In this document: piece by piece, positions 1 through 10,488 of the stretch
Layout: the number at the start of each line of letters is the position of its first letter
Numbering within the stretch: position 1 is the first letter of the stretch
Source of the DNA: Linanthus parryae
Taxonomy: Eukaryota; Streptophyta; Magnoliopsida; Ericales; Polemoniaceae
Assembly (NCBI GenBank): GCA_023055425.1
Contig: JALGPY010000002.1
Span: 134,684,427-134,748,426, forward strand
Reading direction: 5' to 3'
DNA length: 64,000 nucleotides
Made by a program: the position numbers and the translations under genes
The notes under the pieces: model-generated
Told to the model about the DNA's origin: nothing
Database searches by the model: none
What the model saw: only the letters and a program-made list of their open reading frames with translations

Positions 1-608
1 TGAATATAGAGCACAATCAGTTTCAGGACTTTGAAAGCTGATTGAAACGCCTTGAAATAGACTAGCTATTTCAAGTCTTGAACAGAGTTGAACTTACAAA
101 AGTCTTGAAACTTTTAGACACAAAATACATTGATCAAAACTAACACGTCATTTTGCTCGGCTCCTCTGCATGAAAAATGTTGTTTTACCTTTACATGATT
201 AGATAAACCAATCACCTCAAGTTTTCAACGCATACGAGGGGGTAAGAACACTACGTGTCGTCACATAATGTGCCTCTCTATCACAACTCGAACGTGTTTC
301 AAATGTTCCATATTTATCTACACAGCGGGTACAACTTATAGTGTCGTCGTACTAAGAGTCACGTCAGCGGAATGATAAACAAAGTGGTCCATATCGCTTG
401 GCATTTGTTAGCTCAACGCGCCAATAATTTCAAGAAACATTAAAAATAATTACTGTCAAAACTTTCTAATTTTGGAAATGACCATGTCAAATTAACTCAA
501 AATGAAACAAAATAAAGTATTATCTTAAAAAAATTCTCTCTTATGTATTAAAAGAATTTTCTCAATGTATTCTAAGTCAAAACAACGATACCCTCATGTC
601 GACAAAAT
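1..608. other. Unassigned flank left of the nested retrotransposon block
   Basis: No gene is visible. Bases 27-125 carry several copies of a CTTGAAA/TTTCAAG type motif (for example GCCTTGAAATAG near 50-60), resembling the start of element C near 10510, so this part may be a Sirevirus LTR or 3' non-coding fragment. Bases 130-608 are AT-rich with no recognised open frame. The region is the left flank of the outer Copia insertion. The matching right flank (48940-50017) is a Tekay-like LTR end, so bases up to 608 may belong to the same LTR, but I could not align them by eye. Confidence 0.4.
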
Positions 609-2135
609 TGTTGGAATTGTGCCCTAGAGGCAATCTATTTATGGTGACATTGATATGGACTTACTATTCATTATGGTATCGATATGGAGATATGTTAACA
701 TGAATGAAGCCCTTTGAATATAAATGTTATCCCTAGTCCATTATATTCGTTAATACGACGATCAACTATAGACTACTATGTGGGTAGATTGATATGGAGA
801 TATCAAGTCTAGCACATGGGTATGCATTAGGGGTAATGGCATACTGGAAGGACCCACCACGAGAAGGCTACATATAAGTTATGTAAAAGTCATAAGTTCT
901 TCTCTTAGTGACAATGGTATTGTGGTCCTTAGACTTGAAGTCATTAGATACTCTAGTTGTGGAGTATTGTGTTTTGATATCGCCAAACGTTGCGTGAACG
1001 GGTGACAATAAATACGGTTATCGGACATAATAGGAAGCAAGCTTAGATATGATAGTGATGTAGAGAGGATTTGTCCCTCCCATATAACGGGAGAAAATAT
1101 CCACGGCCACTCGAGGAGTAGTGCTTATAGAATGTCTGGCCAGACTCACTTAAAACGATATGGGATATTGATGTTATCTGCATGGATAAGCCTATTCCCA
1201 AGATTGAGAAACTATGGATTGGACATACGAGTGTGACTTGTATCTCTCCTGTCCAATCTGAATATGGAGACAAAGGGATGGCATAATACGGTAACATTGG
1301 TAACAAGGTTTGTCAGATCACTGACTATTTCTATTAGTTGGGTGACATAGATGTGTTGCTAGACACTGCTCTATGTTAGTGACACGATTTCTTAACGTGT
1401 ATGCGCAAGTGCACGGTCAAGTAATATAGGGGTGGTATTTCAACCTTGAGTTATCGATCCCACAAGGACAGACTTTAGATTATTTAATCAAGTCGGGTAA
1501 TAGGCTATGACAATCTCCCATTGATCTCATGTCATTTTACGTCTCGGTTGACTAAAATCTCCTCTCGGTCTCATGTTGTCTACCGATATGTTCTAGCAGG
1601 TCATCTACTTGCACGATAACGGGTCCTGTCGGTCCACCGTTTCACGGAACAGTTGAATAATCCTACCGAATTTACCCACACTACCCAACCCTGCTCACTT
1701 ATCTGATAGGTCTCGGTGATTCAGGATTGATGCTCATATCTCATCATAGCTAGTTAAAGTCATTGTCGCGCACTTCACTAGCCAACTAACGGTTCCGGTT
1801 AATTACTCCATCCCCATTAAGAATTAATCATAGATTATGAAACAATTGAATTAAGAAAAACTAACAGTTTAGCACGATTCATCCTAACAAATAAACCCTA
1901 GTTCATTTATTATCAATTCCTATCTTAGTCGTGTAAATATACTAAGACCATTAACAAGATTCAAGAACTAACATTCATTCAATAGAAAGAATCAATAAGC
2001 ATGAAACAAAGATTAAAAATCCGGCAAACTTCATCATCTACATAACCCTAGGCTCTCTAGAGAAGCCTAGCAATGGAGTTTAGTAGTAATCAACCAAACA
2101 AAACTTACAAGTTTATCCATACAAAGATTGAGAGA

Positions 2136-2338
2136 GGAAGAAGAAGAAGAAGAAGAAGAAGAAGAAGAAGAAGAAGAAGAAGAAGAAGAAGAAGAAGAAG
2201 AAGAAGAAGAAGAAGAAGAAGAAGAAGAAGAAGAAGAAGAAGAAGAAGAAGAAGAAGAAGAAGAAGAAGAAGAAGAAGAAGAAGAAGAAGAAGAAGAAGA
2301 AGAAGAAGAAGAAGAAGAAGAAGAAGAAGAAGAAGAAA
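2136..2338 (+). repeat. (GAA)n microsatellite, about 67 units
   Basis: An almost uninterrupted GAA/AGA triplet tract of about 200 bp inside the left LTR of A. The homologous place in the right LTR (about 7185-7212) has only a short imperfect AAGAATAAGAATAA run. The poly-Arg, poly-Glu and poly-Ser frames crossing it are artefacts of the triplet repeat. Confidence 0.95.
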
Positions 2339-2489
2339 AACCTAGATCTTCAATGGAGGAGCCCTCCTCTTGAACCCTAGCCTCCACTTGTTTCTCCAAC
2401 GTGATTCTTCTTTTCCTTGTGTGAGTGTTTCTCTTTCTCCTGTGCGTCCTTATTTTTCCTTCTCTTAATCCCACGTCACATATACTTTG

Positions 2490-2635
2490 TTGTCTTGTGA
2501 TCACCTTTTGTGATCATAGGATCACATTTTTTGGTCTTGCGGCTGATCTTGTGTTCATAGGATCACCGTTTGTGATCTTAGGATCACATTTTGGTCTTGT
2601 GGGTGATCGTGTGATCACAATTGTGATCTTACACT
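2490..2635. repeat. TGATCA-rich hairpin cluster, left LTR of A
   Basis: Imperfect copies of a unit of about 35-45 bp, each containing a GTGATC...GATCAC inverted repeat (for example TGTGATCATAGGATCACA), stand in a row, ending in GTGATCACAATTGTGATC. The right LTR carries the same cluster, so it predates the insertion. Confidence 0.8.
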
Positions 2636-3071
2636 TCCATTGAGTTTCTCTCACGTTAACCACCGGATTTTCACTAAGTGTTTAGCCATTTTTCATCTAA
2701 GGGGTCAAAGTGCCGTTACAGAAACTTCATTAAATTGCATTTGCCTCCCCTCTTCATGTATTTGCACTGTTTCTTCACGATTTCTTCTTCGTTTAAGCTC
2801 CCGAAAAATCTTCAAAGCTTGTTTCTCCTCTCCGCTTCATCTCTCAAGCTCCGTTTCCTGTCAAAACAACACGAAACACAACCCGTGCGATCAAACGTGA
2901 CAAAAAATCCACAAAATAATGCGCGAAACACTTGGATTAACAATTTAGTGCCCAAAGCTCAACTTCTACGTTTTCTCTCCAATCATAGTGTAAAACTAAG
3001 ATTATCAAACCGGGAATCACGCAAAACGATATAAAACGTGCAATAAATATAAATCTAATAGAGAGTTATCA

Positions 3072-3086
3072 AATCCCCCACACTAC
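3072..3086 (-). other. Polypurine tract of element A
   Basis: Reading minus, GTAGTGTGGGGGATTT lies directly against the TG that starts the left-hand LTR. Element B has GTAGTGTGGGGAAATT in the same position (21188-21201). This is the primer for plus-strand DNA synthesis. Confidence 0.75.
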
Positions 3087-4891
3087 ATTTTTGCGCGTCC
3101 CGAGAAAAATCAAAGCTTACACTACATTCAAATCCACCGAATTGCATACAACTCTACTAGCCATGTGACAAAAACAAAACAAACACACACGATGCAATAT
3201 GCATGACTATACAATGAAACTCGATTATAGAACAATCTAATAACTAAAACAACGCAAATATTTTTTTCTTTTTCTTAAGAGATGGGCAATCTCGCTATCA
3301 CAAACCAAAATCATCAAGTTCTCACAAGTCTCATTTTCAATTCACACACCCGCAACAAAGAATTAAAAGTAAAATGATCCTATGCACAAGCTCACTAAGG
3401 GGTCCCCAAACATCCACCTATACAATCCAAGATTCGGGCACGTCCTTTAGCTCAGAGGGTCTAAGCATCCTTAGTCCTATTGTAGTCTTTCACTGCCAAG
3501 TCATTTGAGGTTTTCAGACCCTCTTAGTCGTTATTGCATTCAATGCAAATTATCCCAGTGGCGGGAGACACAACTCCGTGTAATACGACTTGACTTTAAT
3601 TTTCCTTAGATGCTCTAATTGGATTGAATCCAAATTCCCCGCATGAGCGGAGGAAGATTGGGCTGTTCACCGTATCTAGTCTAAGAGAAGATTTTGATTT
3701 CTTTTATTTTCCATTCCCTTCTTTTTATTTCAGTTGTGCATTTAAAGCAAATAAGTGTGGGCTTTTTAGGTTAGCTCTTGAAACCGCCGGAAGGGATGGT
3801 AGTAAACACTCCCTAACTTCACTTAGGCTAAAGCAGTGTACCACATAAAACCGACTCTACACGAAGGTCCACCCCAGATTTCAAGAGGCCACAAATTTCC
3901 ACTGAAAACAGATTATTCGACACCCCAAAGACCAAATCCTCCTAGCACACTATAGAAACTAAAGGTATGCCCTCGTCTACTTTCCAATTTTCCCTGAGTA
4001 CCCGGGACTTCCTTTTGTGAAACCGATGCGCATGATACTAAACACTAAACTTTTCCCCACTACGGTGCTTCCTATTCATTGAGAGTCTTTCACTGAACTC
4101 TCTCTGTAGATTCAAGCTTCATCAATTGCTCAACTCAAAATTTAAATTTTTACGGATTTTTGTAATTTTTTTCTTTTTTTTCTTTTCTCATATTTTCCTA
4201 GACTCATGCTTTTGGCCAACTCGATTAACCACAATGATTGGTAGGGGGAATCAATAATGTAAAAGTGAAAACAATGCAAAAGTTTAAATCTAACACCATA
4301 CGGCAAAGTATCTAAAATCACCCTACACTAACCACACACCTCACAATACTACACAAACTACATGTAACAAGGCTATGCAAGACAAAAACATGGTTAGTGA
4401 AATTACACACAACCCCCCCCCCACACTTAAGCGTTTCGTTGTACTCAACGAATTTAGAAATCAACTAGGACGTTTCCTCGCTTAAATGTGTAGGTGGTGG
4501 ATTTCAAAAATTAGCGCTCAAAATATAGAAACGAGAGAGAGATACCAGTGGTGCCCCGAACTACATGAGCACCGTTGCCGCAAAACTGCAACAAGAAGGG
4601 GTCTTGTGGACCGTTGACAGTTTCAAGAAAAGTCTCACCTCGCGTCCGGATTCTGATGCACCTACTCAACATTCTCTATCGCACGCATCAAGAAGGGGAA
4701 CCCGGAGCGTCTTCTGTACCAGTGTCTCTGCACACTGATTGAAAGAATTAAAACAACTCTCTCTCTCACCCCTCAAAACCAGATATGGAGAACTCAAGAT
4801 CATAAACATAAACAAATTGCATCCTAACCTACATTGGGTTGCCTCCCAAACAGCGCTTGTAATTTAAGGTTGACGGCGCGACCCGGTTACC
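3087..4891 (-). other. 3' non-coding region of element A
   Basis: No convincing gene. On the minus strand it starts with the conserved box GTTGAGGTAACCGGG then GGGAGGCAACCCA (4826-4893), shared almost base for base with element B at 18152-18214. A further G-run after AGTGTG lies near 4408-4425, like the polypurine tract. The short plus-strand frame at 3624-3848 has no recognisable features. Confidence 0.65.
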
Positions 4892-6042
4892 TCAACTGAA
4901 AAGCATTTTGGAGACTGTTTTATCCCTCCACTTTTTCTTCTTCCACCATCTTTTCTCGATAAGCCTTTTCTCACGAGCAACCATGTGCTCTGACGATGGT
5001 GGACAGCTGTGAAAGCTAACTCTTTTCATCTTGCAATTTATCTTCTTTATCAGCTTCCACCAAGTACCACTGAGCTCAAATACATCGCTCTCCATAAAGT
5101 CATCCCAGTAATACCTCTTTGGTGCTAGATTCTCATCAAATGACCCATGCAATTCATCCACACCCCCACACTTGCTGACTTCCAACTCCTTGACTTTGGC
5201 ATACAGATGATTAATAGAATCGACCATATAACAAGAGATTGGAAGTTTCTCATCACGTTCGTCCCCATAAGTATCTCCATAAAGTAATTGTTCCAGCTCG
5301 TCGCAAACTTGCGCGACATAGGATATGGAGAATTCATTATTAATCAAAGTTGGGGCTTTTACCTCAATAGCACTGAGCACAAGTGTTTCACCAGCTTCAT
5401 CGTTAGCACTCAACAGGCTTTCAATGTCGGTTTCTTCCTATTCATGCTGAGGATGTGAGGCCTCATGCGGTCTTGGCTCGCTATATGGCAGGTCATCCCA
5501 TCTTGGGCACACAAGTCCACCCTAGTTTGAATCAGAGTCTGAGTCCTCATAAATGACAGAGTCCACCAATGGTTCCTGGACACTGCAGTCTTTGCTCGGC
5601 TCAGGTATCTCTTCTTCCACTTGTGGTGGTGATGATGAAGGTTCAATATGAGGCTCACTGTCATGTGGAAAGGGCTCTTTTTGGCTCTTGAATACTAGAT
5701 TCCCCTGCAGTTGACAGTTTTTCTACTCGTTTCCTTATCCCCTCCATCATCTCCCTCACGTATTCCCTACCCGTGGCTGAATTCTCTTGTGGTAATTGTG
5801 CAGCTTAGAAAAAAAGTTGGAGCACACTTAGATGTCCTCCATAATACTACGCTGTTCTGCAATACTCGCTGCTGAGTCTTCTTGGTGCTGATGAAGCTGG
5901 GGTGTATGAACTCGGCACGAGTCTCTATTATCGTGCCAACTGGCGCACCGATAGCACCACACTATGCATGCGTCCTCTTCTTCATGGTTACCCCTGCAGT
6001 GGAAACAGTAGGGGGCCCAGAATAATTGTCTTTGCTCCACAT
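4892..6042 (-). pseudogene. Twin zinc-knuckle protein of the A/B family, degenerate
   Basis: I do not recognise this protein as any standard Gag or Pol product. The likely start is the ATG at 6042 (minus), whose MWSKDNY beginning matches MWSDENY in element B; a one-base shift follows. Next come two consecutive knuckles, each CX2CX3HX5C, at about 5945-6007. They are followed by an HQEDS segment, an acidic stretch rich in Glu, Asp and Ser (5540-5600), a KCGGV segment (about 5170) and a basic tryptophan-rich C-terminus (KRYYWDDF, WWKLIKKINCKMKR, EKRWWKKKKW; about 4910-5120). Several in-frame stops interrupt it. The span is about 383 codons, nearly the same as in B. Tandem knuckles and basic ends suggest nucleic-acid binding, possibly a reduced Gag; that is inference. 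Confidence 0.65.
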
Positions 6043-6189
6043 GCTTAGTAGAATCTCGTGCTTCCTGTGTTCTTGAGAAACAAACTCGAAAGACACCCGT
6101 GAAGCACAGAGATAGAGAATAGAACAAAATAGAACAAAACTAAATGAAAAGTACTCTAAACTAATTCCTAATTAAATAATCTACTGCTG

Positions 6190-6207
6190 TCCCCGGCAAC
6201 GGCGCCT
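6190..6207 (-). other. Primer binding site of element A
   Basis: Read on the minus strand, AGGCGCCGTTGCCGGGGA begins a few bases after the LTR end. It is the primer site type of Athila/Tat elements (TGGCGCCGTTGCCGGGGA), usually assigned to an aspartate tRNA; the first base is changed. Confidence 0.8.
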
Positions 6208-6213
6208 AAAAAT

Positions 6214-7944
6214 TGACGCGATTTCATAACGCGTATGCGCAAGTGCACGGTCAAGTAATATAGGGGTGGTATTTCAACCCCGAGTTATTGATCCCACGAG
6301 GACAGACTTTAGATTATTTAATTAGTTGTTAAATTAGAGTAAGATACAAGGAGGGATGATTTTGAGTAAAAATGTTGTAGCCCCCAAACAAGCGACTGAA
6401 ATAAAATAAACAAATAAATTAATATTTTTGTATTTTAATGTGTAAGGAGAAAAGATGGAGAAACTAGGCAATCTCTGGATCACCTAGGGTTGTAGACAAT
6501 TTCTGAATTGTCTGAGTAACACGTTTATTCTATGCTAATCAAGCCGGGTAATAGGCTATGACAATCTCCCGTCGGTCTCATGTCATTTTACGTCTCGTTT
6601 GACTACAATCTCCTCTCGGTCTCATGTTGTCTACCGTCTACTCTAGCAGGTCATCTACTGGCACGATAACGGGTCCTCTCGGTCCACCGTTTCACGGATT
6701 AGTTGAATAATCCTACCGAATCTACCCACACTAGCCAATCCTACTCAATCTCCTACCGGTCTCGGTGATTCGGGATTGATGCTCATATCTCATCCTAGCT
6801 AGTTAAAGTCACTATCGCGCACTTCACTGGCCAACTAACGGTTCCGGTTAATTACTCCATCCCCATTAAGAATTAAGCATAGATTATGAAACAATTGAAT
6901 TAAGAAAAAACTAACAATTAAGCACGACTCATCCTAACAAATAAACCCTAGTTCATTTATTATCAATTCCAATCTTAGTCGTTTCAATATACTAAGATCA
7001 TTAACAAGATTCAAGAACTAACATTCATTCAATAGAAGGAATCAGTAAGCATGAAACAAAGATTAAAAATCTGGAAAACTTCAAAATCTACATAACCCTA
7101 GGCTCTCTAGAGAAGCCTAGCAATGGAGTTTAGCTAATAATAATCAACCAAACAAAACTTACAAGTTTCTCCATACAAAGATTGAGAGAGTAAGAAGAAT
7201 AAGAAGAATAAAAACCTATATCTTCAATGGAGGAGCTCTCCTCTTGAAACCTAGCCTCCTCTTGTTTCTCCAACGTGATTCTTATTTACCTTGCGTGAGT
7301 GTTTCTCTTTCTCCCGTGCGTCCTTTTTTTCCTTCTCTTAATCCCACGTCAGATCTACTTTGTGGTCTTGCGATCACCTTTTGTGATCATAGGATCACAT
7401 TTTGTGGTCTTGCGGTTGATCTTGTGTTCATAGGATCACCTTTTGTGATCATAGGATCACATTGTGGTCTTGTGGGTGATCGTGTTATCACAATTGTGAT
7501 CCTACACTTCCAGTGAGTTGCTCTCACGTTGGCCACCGGATTTTCACTAAGTGTTTGGCCATTTTTCATCTAGGGGGTAAAAGTGCCATTACAGAAACTT
7601 CATTAAATTGCATTTTCCTCCCCTCTTCATGTATTTTCACGGTCTCTTCACGATTTCTTCTTTTTTTAAGCTCCTAAAAAATCTCCAAAGCTTGTTTCTC
7701 CTCTCCGCTTCGTCTCTCAAGCTCCGTTTCCTGTCAAAACAACATGAAACATAACCCGTGCGATCAAACATGACAAAAAGTTCATAAAATAATGCGAGAA
7801 ACACTTGGATAAACAAATTAGTGCCCAAAGCTCAACTTCTACGTTTTCTCTCCAATCATAGTGTAAAACTAAGATTATCAAACCGGGAATCACGCAACAC
7901 GATATAAAACGTGCAAGAAAAATAACTCTAATAGAGAGTTACCA
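6214..7944 (-). repeat. Right (5') LTR of element A
   Basis: TG...CA bounded on the plus strand and the upstream LTR for the minus-strand transcript. It keeps the segment near 6328-6540 that the left copy has lost, and a short ancestral version of the GAA site. Confidence 0.85.
7365..7503. repeat. TGATCA-rich hairpin cluster, right LTR of A
   Basis: The counterpart of the cluster at 2490-2635, with the same repeated GTGATCATAGGATCAC hairpins and the same GTGATC end. A few base differences separate the copies. Confidence 0.8.
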
Positions 7945-8161
7945 CTTAGTAATTGTTACTACCAACTAAGTAGAAACCTATGGGGTCACACGCCCGATAG
8001 ATTAAACAGGACTTGAGAATTAATTGGTAAGACTAATTAAATAGAATGATCAATACACAACCACAAGCGAACTTAGCGGGACTAATTTGCAAAGTGGACT
8101 AATCCGTGTATGGACATGATTAGTATTGGGGCAAATATGTAGTTAATAAGGAGTTATTAAC

Positions 8162-8169
8162 TATATAAG
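8162..8169 (+). promoter_or_regulatory. TATA box of the outer Copia 5' LTR
   Basis: TATATAAG lies about 400 bp before the LTR end, in the usual place for an LTR polymerase II promoter. The 3' LTR copy reads TATATGAG near 48531, so only the 5' copy keeps a good TATA match. A transcription start is not determinable from sequence. Confidence 0.55.
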
Positions 8170-8568
8170 GGCACTCGTAGCTTATCTTCTCACAAGTGCA
8201 TTATCATTGATTCAGAGAAAAAAGCAAGTAGAGAGCAAGACAGTAGGGCCGAAACACCCCCCCCCCCTCCCCGTCCGCCCGCTCCCTCATGTTGGCGGCC
8301 TCGTGAGGCGCGCGGCTCGTGGGTGTCCCATTTGCGTGTTCTTCAGATTCCTCTTAATGCTAACACATGGCCTCTAGTGCAGGCCTATGTGTTGATATTC
8401 ATAGAGACGTGGATAGCATTCTACGTGGAGTGATCTTTCAGACAAACAAGGTACACAACGTTTCTACTCTTACCACATTATGATGGCTTGTCATGCAATT
8501 CATGGAGGGCTTTGAACGTAATATTTATTTTCTATTTCCGCTGCATAATCTGTATCAAAACCCTACAG

Positions 8569-8580
8569 CGGTATCAGAGC
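8569..8580 (+). other. Primer binding site (initiator methionine tRNA) of the outer Copia
   Basis: CGGTATCAGAGC starts two bases after the LTR end and matches the common plant Copia primer site TGGTATCAGAGC except for its first base. This is where the tRNA primes minus-strand DNA synthesis. Confidence 0.8.
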
Positions 8581-10154
8581 CATAGGTCGTAGCGCATAAC
8601 GTGGTTTTATGTTTTACTTTACAGTCAGTATTACACCATAACTGTTAATTTTTGCGTAATACTGATATTTGTATAATGATGCAAACTGAATATGATTCAG
8701 TAGAGAATGAGCTAATTTTACATATCATGTAAACATTAGTGAATTTCTTTCACATATGATGTGTCTTTTGCTGATTAGAAAACTAGGTTTGGGCACAATT
8801 TTAGGAAAAGGGTGTTTTTTCTTAAAATTTGAAATAAGCATGTTCGGGAAGGAAAAAGGAGTTTTTTGAAACAACCCTAGGGTTTTACTCCTAGGAACGT
8901 CTGCCCCTCCCTATCCGTGCGTGGACCGGGTCGTGGGCCTAGCCTGGTCGGCCAGCCGTCCACTTGGCCGTGCGGGTTGGTCTGAACGGCCCAGGCACAG
9001 CTCGGGCGGTCCATAAGGTTTGGCCAATTAGATTGGTTCGACCCCTTGGACCGTTTTGACCCTAGAAAAATCTCAAAATCAATTAAAATTGACAAGCGCG
9101 TTAAAATTGGATTTTAATTGTATCATGTTCTTTTGCATGGTTATTGGATGTGGCTTTAGATGTGGATGTTTAGTTTTTTGGTTTGTTTTATTGTAATTAA
9201 GGTAATTAATTAAGTTTTACGGTCTGCGTGTCGTTTTCTCCTTAACGTGTGAGGTCTCTCTATTTAGTATATATGCTAGCTAGTATTAGATATTTAGATG
9301 ATAGCCAAGACATGGAGAAGAAGTTTAAATATTGAAGAAACCGCAAGAAGGCGACATTCCACAAGCTAAAGCGCATGGACTAAAGATGGAGGCACATGGA
9401 GATGAGCTTGCTGTGTTTAAGGCTTATAGATATTGTCATTGGCTTGAGTATCTTAGTTTTAGGAGGTCACGTCCACATCACATTTACTAATTATTTGTGG
9501 TTATTTATTTCTTGTTTTGTTATTTATTTTTTGTGTAAGGTTGGTGCATGCAAATTGTAACAAGATAATAATTAAAACCCGGATATTTTATTTTAGATTT
9601 CCCCAATCCTAATAAGTAGATCATTTGATATGGATCAAAAAATAATTAAAATAAAAAAGAAAAATCCCTCAATTTAAATATTGTGTTTTGCCTTCTCGCT
9701 ACTTAAGACTTTTCAAAACAATAATATACTAAATTCGGGCTTGCCAAAGCAAGTTGATTTGATTCTTTATAGGATGGTGCGATGGGACAAACAAGTAATG
9801 TGCAACTGTTGAAGTAAGAGGTTGGACGCAAATAAGTTATCTCAATGAGATTGAGAAACTTAGAGGTAAGGCAATTGGGATTATCTATGAGATAGATAAA
9901 TAAATAAATAAAATTGCCCAAGTGAACCAAGGGTTGCATAGGATCCAATTGAAAGGACTTCCTACCAAGATAAATAACTTTTGGGTTACTTGCCAAAGCA
10001 AGCTCAAGTGGAGGTGAAATATGGATCATGGCCCACTAGAAATATATTATATTTTCCGCATTAATAGAGAATGTTATTAATCCGAGAATAATAGTGTGAG
10101 CTATGTTTAATAATTTAAGTCCTTGTCAAATATAGTTCAAAACGACAATTTATT
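8581..10154 (+). other. Untranslated leader of the outer Copia
   Basis: This 1.6-kb stretch between the primer site and gag holds no gene. A GC-rich patch lies at 8880-9060, the rest is AT-rich. A 14-bp hairpin sequence CTTGCCAAAGCAAG (stem CTTGC/GCAAG, loop CAAA) occurs twice, near 9738 and 9988, about 250 bp apart; such structures would fit a packaging or dimerisation leader, which is inference. Confidence 0.6.
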
Positions 10155-10488
10155 TTGCGTAATCCTTTTGTGTTGAATACCTACGGTATCAAACAAACAA
10201 ACTCGACTTTATCATTACGGTATGTCCTTGAGAATGACAAGTTGTCTGGAAACAATTTTCTAGACTGGTACAAAATTGAGAATTGTTCTCAAACTAAAAG
10301 GAGAATGCTATATATAGAGCATAAAGTCACTTCCCACCAACCGCCAAACACACTAAAGCCTAAAGGAATGTACATCAAAGAATGGTTCTTTGGATGTGAC
10401 TTGCCCATGTTAGCTGCCATGAACTCTGAACTTAGGAAGAAAGATGAGAAAATGAAGGCGTATGATATGATCATGCATCTAAAGAAGC
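10155..10488 (+). pseudogene. gag: 5' fragment of Copia gag (outer element)
   Basis: Gag forms the virus-like particle of the retrotransposon. The frame opens with ATG at 10155 and shows the hallmark start of Angela/Tork Gag proteins: a serine-leucine-arginine segment, then a DKLSGNNFLDWY stretch at about residues 29-40. Further on, MLAAMNSEL and AYDMIMHLKKL match the conserved helical region of this family. Between them the reading is shifted: after FLDWY the nucleotides still resemble the family in another frame, so a small deletion has broken the gene. The fragment is cut at about codon 112 by element C, whose LTR starts with the TG at 10489-10490; the listed open frame simply ends on that insertion. 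It is not functional. Confidence 0.75.

Larger units (their letters stand above)
1380..3071 (-). repeat. Left (3') LTR of element A
   Basis: On the plus strand it runs TGACACGA...AGAGAGTTATCA, matching TGACGCGA...AGAGAGTTACCA of the right copy. Two large differences separate the pair. This copy lacks about 215 bp found in the right LTR at roughly 6328-6540, and it carries a GAA tract of about 200 bp that is nearly absent from the right copy. Because the two LTRs are identical at insertion, both changes arose afterwards. Confidence 0.85.
1380..7944 (-). mobile_element. Element A: non-autonomous Athila/Tat-like LTR retrotransposon
   Basis: Element A lies on the minus strand between LTRs of 1.69 kb (1380-3071) and 1.73 kb (6214-7944). 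Reading minus, a primer site of the AGGCGCCGTTGCCGGGGA type follows the right-hand LTR. Next come one coding region of about 380 codons, 1.8 kb of non-coding DNA and a GTGTGGGGGATT polypurine tract against the left LTR. No protease, reverse transcriptase, RNase H or integrase is present in the 3.1-kb interior, so movement would need enzymes from another element. The primer site and a GGGAGGCAACCCA box after the coding region are features shared with Athila/Tat Ty3 elements. Element B is a second member of the family. Confidence 0.8.
1375..7949. repeat. Target site duplication (GTTAG/CTTAG) of element A
   Basis: The 5 bases before the left LTR are GTTAG and those after the right LTR are CTTAG, matching at four of five positions. 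The uninterrupted sister LTR reads ATTAG at 48314-48318. The shared TTAG supports a 5-bp duplication with later point changes. Confidence 0.65.
609..8567 (+). repeat. 5' LTR of the outer Copia, split by element A
   Basis: The LTR is TG...CA bounded and occupies 609-1379 and 7950-8567, about 1.39 kb once element A and its duplication are removed. It is followed at once by a tRNA primer site, as expected of a 5' LTR. The 3' copy at 47882-48934 has no insertion at the matching point and reads ATTAG at 48314-48318. It serves as an internal empty site that confirms the borders of A. Confidence 0.85.

Noticed and set aside
2067..2504. Open frames of poly-Ser, poly-Arg and poly-Glu on both strands
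   Set aside because: They are translations of the GAA/TTC triplet tract inside an LTR, with no start context or domain.
8877..9095. 72-codon minus-strand frame in a GC-rich patch
   Set aside because: Lies in the Copia leader, with low-complexity Pro/Gly/Arg content and no supporting feature.
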